Source: SZUA-309 sp050185825
GTDB lineage: Bacteria; Pseudomonadota; Gammaproteobacteria; Pseudomonadales; Azotimanducaceae
DNA length: 64,000 bases
Assembly (NCBI GenBank): GCA_050185825.1
Contig: JBFWZA010000013.1
Location: 62,001 to 126,000, forward strand
Direction: 5' to 3'
Position 1 is the stretch's first letter. Every line of letters starts with the position of its first letter. Shown here piece after piece: positions 1 through 7,440 of the stretch. The position numbers were made by a program, and so were the translations under genes. The notes beneath the pieces are model-generated. The model was given only the letters and a program-made list of their open reading frames with translations. It was not told the origin of the DNA and made no database searches.

Positions 1-1
1 C

Positions 2-55
2 GCCGGCCTGATCTACCGGAGATCGGGCACGGCACCGCTGGACGCCCGCCCGTGA
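2..55 (+). CDS. 3' end of an unidentified upstream gene
   Basis: Seventeen codons run in from the window edge and end at TGA 53-55. The stop overlaps the GTG start of the next gene (GTGA at 52-55), a usual sign of translational coupling, so I read it as the tail of a real gene in the same operon. The residues (ending RSGTAPLDARP) are too few to name a family, and a chance open frame is not excluded. Confidence 0.35.
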   Translation, partial: AGLIYRRSGTAPLDARP

Positions 56-255
56 GCTGGCTCGCCGACCTGCCTGTGTGGTGGGCCAACGTGATCACGG
101 TGCTGCTGTTCGGCGTCGTCGCCGTCGGCTGCTTCGCCGTGCCGCGGCGTCTGTTCATGGCCGATGCGCCGGATCAGGCACGCTGGCGCGACATCCGCTG
201 GTGGGCCCTGGTACTGATCGCCGCACAGCTGGGCATCTATGGCCTGTTCAGCTAA
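52..255 (+). CDS. small two-helix inner membrane protein
   Basis: A 67-residue protein with two hydrophobic segments, about residues 12-32 and 48-66, joined by a short charged loop containing RRLFMADAPDQARWRD. It should be an integral membrane protein with both ends on the same side. It starts at GTG, overlapping the stop of the preceding frame by 4 bases, which suggests it is the last gene of an operon that begins outside the window. I do not recognise the family. Small proteins of this shape are often accessory subunits of a transporter encoded next door, but the neighbour is cut off and nothing here proves that. Confidence 0.6.
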   Translation: MSWLADLPVWWANVITVLLFGVVAVGCFAVPRRLFMADAPDQARWRDIRWWALVLIAAQLGIYGLFS

Positions 256-280
256 CGTCCTCTAAACCGAGGAGGAACCC

Positions 281-1129
281 ATGCCGCGACCCACAACGAC
301 CCGACGCCCGCTGACAGGCGCCCTGCTGCTCACGGCCACGCTGATCCTGACCGGTTGCGCCGACCCGGAGGAAGGCGTGCGCCTCTATGTTTTCGACTGC
401 GGCGTGATCGGGGTGAACGACGTCGGCCCGTTCAGCCTCACCGGCGACGAGACCCCGGTGCGGGACCTGATCGTGCCCTGTTACCTCATCGAGCACCCGG
501 CCGGCCGGATGGTCTGGGATGCCGGTCTACCACTGGACATGGCGGGCAAGGGGCGGCTCGAAGAGGCAACCGGTTACCACGAGTACGAGCGCTCGTTCCC
601 CGACCAGCTCGCGGACATGAAGCTCTCTCCCGCGGACATCGATCTGGTCGCCTTCTCGCACATGCACTACGACCACGTGGGCGCGGCCAACGTGTTCACC
701 GAATCGAAGCTGCTCATTCAGGACACGGAGTACGCCGCGGCTTTCGGCGAGAACGTCAATCCCTTCTTCGTGCCCGAGCTCTACGCGGGCATCGCCGGCA
801 ACGAGCGGCTCCTGCTCTCGGGCGATCACGACGTGTTCGGTGACGGCAGCGTGGTGATCATCTCTGCACCCGGGCACACGCCCGGCCATCAGGCGCTGCT
901 GCTGCGCCTTCCGAACACGGGAAACGTGGTGCTCTCCGGCGACCTCTATCACTTCCGGGCCAGCCGGGCCCTGCGCCGCGCCCCCACCTTCAACTCCGAT
1001 GCCGAGGAAACCTTCCGCTCCATGGACAAGGTCGAGGCGCTGCTCGTGGCCGAGAACGCCACGCTCTGGATCGAGCACGACAAGGCGCTGGCCGACACTC
1101 TGAAGCTCGCACCCGCGTACTACGACTGA
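281..1129 (+). CDS. metallo-beta-lactamase-fold lipoprotein, N-acyl homoserine lactonase-like
   Basis: This 282-residue protein begins with a lipoprotein signal ending in LTGC (Cys26), so it is probably a lipid-anchored periplasmic protein. The metallo-beta-lactamase metal motif is complete: H127-x-H129-x-D131-H132, then H199 in APGHTPGH, D221 in SGD and H266 in EHD. The order and spacing resemble the AiiA/AttM lactonase branch, which opens homoserine lactone rings. A strong Shine-Dalgarno (GAGGAGG, 269-275) fixes the start. It is followed 18 bases later by the Lin0512 gene. Lactone hydrolysis is an inference from family. Other small esters or lactones are possible substrates, and AiiA-type enzymes are usually cytoplasmic, so the lipobox is a notable difference. 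Confidence 0.85.
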   Translation: MPRPTTTRRPLTGALLLTATLILTGCADPEEGVRLYVFDCGVIGVNDVGPFSLTGDETPVRDLIVPCYLIEHPAGRMVWDAGLPLDMAGKGRLEEATGYHEYERSFPDQLADMKLSPADIDLVAFSHMHYDHVGAANVFTESKLLIQDTEYAAAFGENVNPFFVPELYAGIAGNERLLLSGDHDVFGDGSVVIISAPGHTPGHQALLLRLPNTGNVVLSGDLYHFRASRALRRAPTFNSDAEETFRSMDKVEALLVAENATLWIEHDKALADTLKLAPAYYD

Positions 1130-1147
1130 GATCGGCCGGAGAGGACC

Positions 1148-1504
1148 ATGACACTCAAACGCTATGTCACCGAGATGGGCATGGGCACCGACGTGCACGG
1201 CGGCGATTACACCAAGGCCGCCCGGCGCGCGGTGTCGGATGCCATCCGCCATTCCAGCCTCAACTTCTTCCGCACCCTCGGCAAGTCGCCCGCCGACATG
1301 AAGATCACGGTGCGCATCGGCGTGCAGGCGCCCGATCAGCTGGACCTCGAGGCCATCGCCGCGGAGTTTCCCTACGGCGAGGTGACGGTGGTACCTGTCC
1401 TCGGGGGTCTGGATGTACCGGAAGAACCGGGCCGCGCCGGCGACCCCGGCATCGACAAGCTCGTGATCGCCAACGCGGCCGTGCTGGTCTGCCTGGAGGA
1501 TTAG
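1148..1504 (+). CDS. Lin0512 family protein
   Basis: A compact 118-residue cytoplasmic protein without a signal or membrane segment. The opening (LKRYVTEMGMGTDVHGGDYTKAARRAVSDAI), the central MKITVRIGVQAPDQLD and the end (DKLVIANAAVLVCLE) fit the Lin0512 family of small alpha/beta proteins, which are sometimes annotated as fatty-acid binding but have no settled function. Length matches the family. It follows the lactonase-like gene by 18 bases with its own purine-rich ribosome site (GAGAGGA), so the two are probably co-transcribed. Nothing in the sequence identifies a ligand. Confidence 0.75.
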   Translation: MTLKRYVTEMGMGTDVHGGDYTKAARRAVSDAIRHSSLNFFRTLGKSPADMKITVRIGVQAPDQLDLEAIAAEFPYGEVTVVPVLGGLDVPEEPGRAGDPGIDKLVIANAAVLVCLED

Positions 1505-1554
1505 AGCCCCCTGCCCATGCTCACGATGATGGCTCCCCGATAGATTTTCCCGAC

Positions 1555-1615
1555 CTCCCTGGTCCAACTGCCCACACATCCCGTTCTGTACGGGATTTCG
1601 ACAGCAACCAGGGAG
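1555..1615 (+). promoter_or_regulatory. leader inverted repeat covering the ribosome binding site
   Basis: Nine bases at 1555-1563 (ctccctggt) are perfectly complementary to 1607-1615 (accagggag). The right arm contains most of the Shine-Dalgarno region (gggagaagagag) of the gene starting at 1623. A second small hairpin (cccgt/acggg, 1580-1594) nests inside. Folding would hide the ribosome site. Whether it regulates anything is inference. Confidence 0.35.
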
Positions 1616-1622
1616 AAGAGAG

Positions 1623-2801
1623 ATGCTGGATTTACGCGGGTTGATTGCCCTGCTCGTCGCCGGACTCGGGCTCTGCGCCGCCAACGCGAATGCCGCCCAC
1701 TACCGCTACGGGGCGTGCAGCCAGCACGCCAAACTCATGCTTTATGCCTGCTTCGCGGACCGGGCGGACGACTATCTCGTCCATCGGGCCGACTGTGCCT
1801 ACGTCACCGCCGCCGAGGACGAACGCGAGTGCCTGCTGGATGCTCGAGCGGAACGGGCGGAAAAAGCCGACGAGTGCAATGAGGTCTATGCCGCCAGGCT
1901 GGACCTGTGCGACCTGGTGGGTGAACGCCGGTACGACATCGCCTTCGAGCCGGAGGACTTCGTCGATCCCAACGACATCGGTGACAGCGTCGACCCGAAC
2001 CAGTACTGGCCGCTGACGGCCGGCCACACGCACGTCATCGTCGCCGAGAGCGAGGACGATGACGGCGAGATGGTCAGGGAGGTGGTGGTGGTGACCGCCA
2101 CCGAAGAGGTCCGTGACGTGGGCGGCCTGCCCTGCCGGGTCATCCGTGACCTGGTATTCGAAGAGGAGGAGGAAGGCGAGTACTCGGCCCTGGAGGTCAC
2201 CCAGGACTGGTACGGGCAGATCGGTGCGGCGGGTGCTGCCCGCGGCATCGGCGAGCTCGGCGACACCGTGTACTGCGGCGAAAACACCTTCGAGGTGGAG
2301 GACGATCTGGTCGACAACACCGACGGTTCCTTCGCCCACGACACCGACCGTGCCAAGGCCGGGTTCCTCGTTCGTCAGAATCCGGCGGTCGGCACGGGCG
2401 ACCGGCAGGAGATGTTCAGCGACGAGGCCGAGGACTACGTGCGCTACGAAGCGCTCATGGCGTCGCCCTCCGATGAGGAAGGCGGCGATGTGGAAGGCGC
2501 CCTGGCCTGCGACGGTGGCTGCCTGAAAACCTACGAGCTCAACCCCCGAGAGCCCGATGGGGCAGAGCACAAATACTACCTGCCGGGCATCGGCTTCGTG
2601 CTGGCCACCAAGCTCGACGAGGACGGCGTGCCGACCGGCGAGCGGGAGGAAGTGACCTGCGTGACCTCGAGCCTCACGGACGCCCTCGACATGGGCGAAG
2701 CCTGCGGCATCAACGACGCGGACGCCCTGCGGGACGCCATGTGTGCCGGGTCTCCGGAAGCGGAGTGGCTGCCAGAGGATCTCTGCGACGGCGGGGACTG
2801 A
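1623..2801 (+). CDS. acidic secreted protein of unknown function
   Basis: A 392-residue exported protein with a signal peptide of about 24 residues (cleavage near ANANA-AH). The first 80 mature residues hold eight cysteines, probably forming disulfides. The rest is very rich in Asp and Glu. From about residue 120 it follows a pattern I associate from memory with an unnamed bacterial secreted domain: an opening like QYWPLTAGHT, then RDVGGLPCRVIRDLV, DWYGQ, a VYCGENT turn, GFLVRQNPAVGTGDRQEMF, DEAEDYV and, near the end, EHKYYLPGIGFVLA. No catalytic motif is visible. It appears to be monocistronic: a structured leader precedes it and a strong intrinsic terminator follows 28 bases after its stop. 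It may bind metal or be an extracellular structural protein, but both are guesses. Confidence 0.75.
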   Translation: MLDLRGLIALLVAGLGLCAANANAAHYRYGACSQHAKLMLYACFADRADDYLVHRADCAYVTAAEDERECLLDARAERAEKADECNEVYAARLDLCDLVGERRYDIAFEPEDFVDPNDIGDSVDPNQYWPLTAGHTHVIVAESEDDDGEMVREVVVVTATEEVRDVGGLPCRVIRDLVFEEEEEGEYSALEVTQDWYGQIGAAGAARGIGELGDTVYCGENTFEVEDDLVDNTDGSFAHDTDRAKAGFLVRQNPAVGTGDRQEMFSDEAEDYVRYEALMASPSDEEGGDVEGALACDGGCLKTYELNPREPDGAEHKYYLPGIGFVLATKLDEDGVPTGEREEVTCVTSSLTDALDMGEACGINDADALRDAMCAGSPEAEWLPEDLCDGGD

Positions 2802-2828
2802 GCCAACGGGCCGGGAGGCTCCTCCTGA

Positions 2829-2857
2829 ACGCGCCGCCTCCAGGCGGCGCGTTTTTT
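2829..2857 (+). terminator. intrinsic terminator
   Basis: A perfect 10-bp stem (2829-2838 with 2843-2852) closes a four-base loop and runs into a T tract (2852-2857). It ends transcription of the secreted-protein gene. On the other strand no U tract follows the stem, so it acts mainly in the plus direction. The last bases coincide with the stop codon of the convergent gene. Confidence 0.9.
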
Positions 2858-3360
2858 CAGGGCCCCGGCGCGGCGAGCCTGCGCAGTCGGAATATCGGAA
2901 TCTCCCGGCTGACCCGCTCCTGATAGCGTTCGTATCCGGGATAAACCGCCACGGCGCGTTGCCAGGCCGCTGTCCGCGCCGGACCCGAGAGCAGCTCCGC
3001 CCTCCGCACCTCCACTTCCCCGCCGCGCACCGTCTCCACGTGCGGATTCGCCAGCAGATTGGCACACCAGGCCGGCGCGCGCGCCGCGCCGCCACCGGAG
3101 CCCACCAGCAGCAGGTCGTCCCCGTCCGGCACGTAGAGCAGCGGCACTTCCCGGAGGATCCCTGTTCGCGCCCCGCGGCAGCGGAGCAGCAGGCAGGGGA
3201 TGACGAACGACAGCCGGAGGCGGCCGCCGCTCGCCTTCAGCAGCGGCCGGTCGATGACGGTGGCCAGCCGCATCACCAGCGGGCTGACCCGGGGCAGGGC
3301 CACCACCCGGGAGAACGCCCGCCACAGAGAGCCCGGGCGGGAATCGGATTCGGCCGTCAC
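2857..3360 (-). CDS. nitroreductase/quinone reductase family protein, deazaflavin (F420)-type (DUF385)
   Basis: A 167-residue split-barrel protein. Its core (RCRGARTGILREVPLLYVPDGDDLLLVGSGGG, then AWCANLLANPHVETV and YPGYERYQERVSREIPIFRL) is characteristic of the DUF385 family, which in actinobacteria includes the F420H2-dependent nitroreductase Ddn and its relatives. The family signature around RTGxxRxxPL and the paired glycines that contact the deazaflavin are present. It is the last gene of a minus-strand operon, two bases after the amidohydrolase. Whether it uses F420 or another flavin here cannot be read from the sequence, because no F420 biosynthesis gene lies in the window. Confidence 0.8.
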   Translation of the reverse strand: MTAESDSRPGSLWRAFSRVVALPRVSPLVMRLATVIDRPLLKASGGRLRLSFVIPCLLLRCRGARTGILREVPLLYVPDGDDLLLVGSGGGAARAPAWCANLLANPHVETVRGGEVEVRRAELLSGPARTAAWQRAVAVYPGYERYQERVSREIPIFRLRRLAAPGP

Positions 3361-3362
3361 GA

Positions 3363-4367
3363 TCAGTCGAGCCGGTAGGCGCGCGCCGCGGTGTCGTGGA
3401 AGAGATCGGCCTTCTCGGTGGCGGAGAATCCTGCGGTGAGCTTCTTGAAGGCATTCCAGAGCACGGCGTAGCTGACGCTCTGCTTATCCACCGGGAAGTT
3501 GGACTCGAACATGCAGCGCGACGGGCCGAAGCAGTCGAGCGCGTGCCGGTAGTAGTCGCCGGTGGCGGCCACGATCTCGTCCGACGTGGGCGGCTTCGCG
3601 CGCTTGTGGAAGCCGAAACCGTTGATCGGCATCACCAGCCCGCCGAGCTTCGCCACCACGTTCTCGCAGCGGGCGAGCGTCGCCACCGATTCCGCCCAGA
3701 CCGGGAAGATCTCGCCCCTGCGCCCCTCGTACGGACCGATGCCGAGCGGGCCGCCAAAGTGATCGAAGACGATGGTGGTCTCCGGGAACGCCCGGGCCAG
3801 ATCCGTGAGCTCGTCGATCTGCGGATGGTAGAGCCAGGCGTCGAAGGACAGGCCGCGCCGGTCCAGCTCCGCGAAGCCTTCCCGGAACGTCGGATCGAGC
3901 AGCAGATGCTCGAAGGGCCGGGTATGAGAATTGCGCACGTCGGGGCTCGCGTCCCAGCCGGCCGCGTGGCGGACACCCTTGAAACGCTCCGTGCGCACCA
4001 TGTGCGCATCGAGCACCTCGCCGACGGCCGTACCCAGGGTCAGGTCCGCGAAGCCGACGATGCCGAGGCAGGCACGGGTTTCCCCATACTGACCGCTGGC
4101 GGACATGGCGGCGATACCGTTGACGAATTCCGTCTCGCCCACGGGCCGCATCGCCTCGGGACCCTCGGCCCGGTACATGCTGGCGCACTCCACGAACACG
4201 GTGCTCACCACGTTGTGGCCGCTGCCGGTGTCCTCCAGCAGCTCGGGCAGCAGGTAGCGGCTCTCCGGGTGGTCCCAGAGGTGGTGGTGCGGGTCGCAGA
4301 TGGGCAGACCGGGCGCCAGGATGTCTTCCTGCACCTGATCGAGCCACTCGGGTGTGCCGATTGCCAT
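3363..4367 (-). CDS. amidohydrolase family (Amidohydro_2) TIM-barrel hydrolase
   Basis: A 334-residue enzyme of the group that includes 2-pyrone-4,6-dicarboxylate lactonase and related metal-dependent hydrolases and decarboxylases. The first metal motif CDPHHHLWDH is near residue 25. Further conserved segments are RFKGVRHAAGWD, FDAWLYHPQIDELTDLA, TIVFDHFGGPLG and, near the end, CMFESNFPVDK, where the Asp after the SNFP-type turn is expected to be catalytic. It lies 16 bases after the formaldehyde dehydrogenase gene and 2 bases before the F420-type reductase, so all three are probably transcribed together. The substrate is not evident; lactones or aromatic acids are typical for the family. Confidence 0.88.
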   Translation of the reverse strand: MAIGTPEWLDQVQEDILAPGLPICDPHHHLWDHPESRYLLPELLEDTGSGHNVVSTVFVECASMYRAEGPEAMRPVGETEFVNGIAAMSASGQYGETRACLGIVGFADLTLGTAVGEVLDAHMVRTERFKGVRHAAGWDASPDVRNSHTRPFEHLLLDPTFREGFAELDRRGLSFDAWLYHPQIDELTDLARAFPETTIVFDHFGGPLGIGPYEGRRGEIFPVWAESVATLARCENVVAKLGGLVMPINGFGFHKRAKPPTSDEIVAATGDYYRHALDCFGPSRCMFESNFPVDKQSVSYAVLWNAFKKLTAGFSATEKADLFHDTAARAYRLD

Positions 4368-4383
4368 GCTCGACGCTGCCGGC

Positions 4384-5487
4384 TCAGTAGACGACCACGG
4401 AGCGGATGCTCCTGCCTTCGTGCATCAGGTCGAAGGCGGTGTTGATCTCCTTGAGCGGCATGGTGTGGGTGATCAGGTCGTCGATGTTGATCTTCCCGTC
4501 CATGTACCAGTCGACGATCTTCGGCACCTGGGTGCGGCTCTTGGCGCCGCCGAACGCCGTGCCCTTCCAGACCCTGCCCGTGACCAGCTGGAACGGCCGG
4601 GTGGAAATCTCCTGACCCGCGCCGGCCACACCGATGATGGTGCTCACTCCCCAACCGCGGTGGCAGCATTCCAGCGCCTGGCGCATGGTGTTGACGTTGC
4701 CGATGCACTCGAAGGAATAGTCCGCGCCGCCGTCCGTGAGGTCGACGATGGCGGCCACCGGATCGCCGTCCTTCGGATTCACGAAGTCCGTCATGCCGAA
4801 CTTCGTGGCGAGTGGAACCTTCGAGGGATTCAGGTCCACACCGATGATACGGTTGGCGCCCACCATCCGCGCCCCCTGGATCACGTTCAGACCGATGCCG
4901 CCGAGGCCGAACACGGCCACGTTGGCGCCCGGCTCCACCTTCGCCGTGTTGATCACCGCCCCGATCCCGGTGGTGACACCGCAGCCGATGTAGCAGACCT
5001 TGTCGAACGGCGCGTCCTCGCGGATCTTCGCCAGGGCGATTTCCGGCACCACGGTGTGGTTGGAGAACGTGGAGGTCCCCATGTAGTGAAAAAGCCGCTC
5101 GCCGCCCAGCGAGAACCGGCTCGTGCCGTCCGGCATCAGCCCCCGGCCCTGGGTGTCGCGGATGGCCACGCAGAGATTGGTCTTTCCGGACGTGCAGGCC
5201 TTGCAGGCCCGGCACTCGGGAATGTACAGCGGAATCACGTGGTCGCCCGGCTTCAGGCTCTTCACCCCTTCGCCGACCTCCAGGACCACCCCGGCCCCTT
5301 CGTGTCCCATGATGGAAGGGAAAAGCCCCTCCGGGTCGTCTCCGGAGAGGGTGAAGGCATCCGTGTGGCAGATGCCCGTGGCCTTAACCTCCACCAGCAC
5401 CTCACCGGCCTTCGGCCCTTCGAGCGTGACGGTCTCCACTTGCAGCGGTTGGCCCGCGGCGAAGGCAACGGCCGCTTTCGTTTCCAT
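4384..5487 (-). CDS. frmA: S-(hydroxymethyl)glutathione dehydrogenase / class III alcohol dehydrogenase
   Basis: A 367-residue zinc-dependent dehydrogenase that oxidises the formaldehyde-glutathione adduct to S-formylglutathione with NAD. The catalytic zinc ligands Cys40 and His62-Glu63 (GHEGAG) are present, as are the four structural zinc cysteines 92, 95, 98 and 106. The stretch around residues 108-123 (IRDTQGRGLMPDGTSRF) is a hallmark of class III enzymes, and the GLGGIGLN dinucleotide loop follows. Length is standard. It heads a minus operon with an amidohydrolase and a DUF385 protein. The usual partner, S-formylglutathione hydrolase, is not adjacent. A repeated 12-mer lies just upstream of the start. 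Confidence 0.95.
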   Translation of the reverse strand: METKAAVAFAAGQPLQVETVTLEGPKAGEVLVEVKATGICHTDAFTLSGDDPEGLFPSIMGHEGAGVVLEVGEGVKSLKPGDHVIPLYIPECRACKACTSGKTNLCVAIRDTQGRGLMPDGTSRFSLGGERLFHYMGTSTFSNHTVVPEIALAKIREDAPFDKVCYIGCGVTTGIGAVINTAKVEPGANVAVFGLGGIGLNVIQGARMVGANRIIGVDLNPSKVPLATKFGMTDFVNPKDGDPVAAIVDLTDGGADYSFECIGNVNTMRQALECCHRGWGVSTIIGVAGAGQEISTRPFQLVTGRVWKGTAFGGAKSRTQVPKIVDWYMDGKINIDDLITHTMPLKEINTAFDLMHEGRSIRSVVVY

Positions 5488-5501
5488 GGTCTTTCTCCCT
5501 T

Positions 5502-5526
5502 ACCGTGTATCAGGACCGTGTATCAG
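5502..5526. repeat. 12-bp direct repeat in the divergent promoter region
   Basis: The 12-mer accgtgtatcag occurs at 5502-5513 and again at 5515-5526, one base apart. It lies 15 bases upstream of the frmA start and about 100 bases upstream of the SulP gene. Repeats with a spacing near one helical turn can be operator half-sites; that role is inference. Confidence 0.5.
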
Positions 5527-5627
5527 CTCGACGCCGGATCCGGGCGCCGTTTCTCGGAAAGCATAAACAAGAACAAGTACAATTCGCGACCGCAACCTCC
5601 CTTGGCTTCCGGCACCCGCGATTCGAC

Positions 5628-7367
5628 ATGGCCTTCGAGTTCCGCGTCAAAGACTGGCGAAGCTTCATTCCGATCCTGGACGTGGTCCGGGATTACCAGC
5701 GCACGGATTTCAACCACGACCTGATCGCCGGCCTGGTGGTGGGCATGATCACCGTGCCTCAGGCCATCGCCTATGCCTTTCTCGCCGGCCTGCCGCCGGA
5801 AGCCGGACTCTACGCGTGCCTGGCGCCCATGGTGATCTACGCGCTGCTGGGATCCTCCCGGCAGATGGTGGTGGGCCCGGTGGCGGTTGCCGCACTCATG
5901 GTCGCGGCCGCCGTCGGCGAGTACGCGAAGGCCGGCAGCGACGAGTATCTCGGCATCACCACCGTGCTGTGCCTGCAGGCGGGCCTGGTGCTCTGGCTGC
6001 TGCGCCTTTCGAACATGGGCGGCGTGGTCAACCTGATGAGCCACCCGGTGATCGTCGGCTTCGTCAACGCCGCCGCCATGCTCATCATCATCAGCCAGCT
6101 TGGGCCGCTCATGGGGATTGCGAGCGAGGCCCAGCTGAACCCGCTCGACCGCCTGCTGGCGCTGGTGGAGTCGGGCAGCTCGATCAACGCGGCAGCGCTG
6201 GTCATCGGTCTCGCCTGCGGCATCGGCATGTGGGTCATCGCACGCTACATCACCGTGCCGCTCCGGCTGCTCGGTCTCCACCTGGCCAGCGACCATCCGG
6301 TGACCCGGCTCGGACCGCTGCTGGTGGCCATCGTCGCCGGCCTGGCGGTCTGGGCGGGACATCTGCACGAGACGGCCGGGGTTGCCGTCATCGGTGAGGT
6401 CCCCGGCGGCCTGCCGGCACTGACGCTGCCGCCATTCGAGGCGCAGATCTGGCTGGACCTTCTGCCCACCTCCACCATGATCGCGCTGGTGGCCTACGTG
6501 GAGAGCTACTCGATCGGCACGACGCTGGCGACCCGGGAGCGCACCAGGATCAACAGCCACCAGGAGCTCATCGCCCTGGGTGCGGCCAACGTCGGGGCCG
6601 CGCTCACCGGCGCCTACCCGGTGGCCGGAAGCTTCACCCGCTCCAGCGTGAACTACCAGACGGGCGCCCGCACCCAGGTGAGCTCCCTGGTGTGCATGGT
6701 GGTCATCATGCTGACGCTGCTGTTCTTCACGCCGCTGTTCACCCTGCTGCCGCACTCCGGCCTGGCCGCCATCATCATCGTCTCCGTGTTCGGCCTCATG
6801 GACTTCCGCAGCCTGCGCACCCAGTGGAAGGTGCACCGGGACGATTCCGTGACTCAGCTTGTCACGATGGTTACCGTGCTGGTGTTCGGCGTGGAAGCGG
6901 GTCTCATCACCGGCGTGGCGCTCTCCATCGCCTTCTTCGTGCGCCGGGTGAGCCGGCCGCACGTGGCCATCGTCGGTCGGGTAGGCAGCACGGAGGCCTT
7001 CCGCGCCGCGCGGCGCTACGACGTGGAAACGTTTGCCCACGTTGCCGCCATCCGCATCGACGAGAGCCTGTTCTTCGCCAACACCAACCAGATCGAGAAC
7101 AAGCTCCTGAAGATCGTCCAGCGGCGGCCCGGCACCCGGCACGTGGTGCTGGTGTGCAGCGCCATCAACATGATCGACGTGTCGGGGCTGGAGATGCTCT
7201 ACCGGATCAACGAGAACTTCGCCCGCATGGACATCACCCTGCACCTGGCGGAGGTGAAGGCCCCGGTCATGGATCAGCTCGAGGCGGACAGTTTCGTCGA
7301 GCTGCTGAAAGGCAACATCTACTTCAGCACCGATCAGGCCATGCGCGACCTGGCTCCTCAGGCCTGA
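5628..7367 (+). CDS. SulP family inorganic anion transporter with STAS domain
   Basis: A 579-residue permease of the SulP/SLC26 family, which moves sulfate, bicarbonate or similar anions across the inner membrane. The N-terminal two thirds hold many hydrophobic segments and the family signature near residues 35-75 (GLVVGMITVPQAIAYAFLAGLPPEAGLYA). The C-terminal 140 residues form a STAS domain with the DVSGLEML loop. I chose ATG 5628. The frame extends upstream to a GTG at 5505, but those extra 41 residues are basic and unlike the family. It diverges from frmA. A TACAAT hexamer at 5578-5583 could be a -10 box, without a good -35. Substrate specificity is not visible. Confidence 0.92.
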   Translation: MAFEFRVKDWRSFIPILDVVRDYQRTDFNHDLIAGLVVGMITVPQAIAYAFLAGLPPEAGLYACLAPMVIYALLGSSRQMVVGPVAVAALMVAAAVGEYAKAGSDEYLGITTVLCLQAGLVLWLLRLSNMGGVVNLMSHPVIVGFVNAAAMLIIISQLGPLMGIASEAQLNPLDRLLALVESGSSINAAALVIGLACGIGMWVIARYITVPLRLLGLHLASDHPVTRLGPLLVAIVAGLAVWAGHLHETAGVAVIGEVPGGLPALTLPPFEAQIWLDLLPTSTMIALVAYVESYSIGTTLATRERTRINSHQELIALGAANVGAALTGAYPVAGSFTRSSVNYQTGARTQVSSLVCMVVIMLTLLFFTPLFTLLPHSGLAAIIIVSVFGLMDFRSLRTQWKVHRDDSVTQLVTMVTVLVFGVEAGLITGVALSIAFFVRRVSRPHVAIVGRVGSTEAFRAARRYDVETFAHVAAIRIDESLFFANTNQIENKLLKIVQRRPGTRHVVLVCSAINMIDVSGLEMLYRINENFARMDITLHLAEVKAPVMDQLEADSFVELLKGNIYFSTDQAMRDLAPQA

Positions 7368-7440
7368 CGCGTCCGACGCTCGCTTTTCTCGCCCACGGCC
7401 CTTCAGTAAGCTCGGTTGGCCGATTCTGAAGGGGAAGGAC

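Noticed and set aside
527..1684. 385-codon open frame on the minus strand opposite the lactonase-like and Lin0512 genes
   Set aside because: It spans two well-supported genes and an intergenic region, and its residues (His/Gly/Arg/Val-rich) are those expected of the antisense of GC-rich coding sequence.
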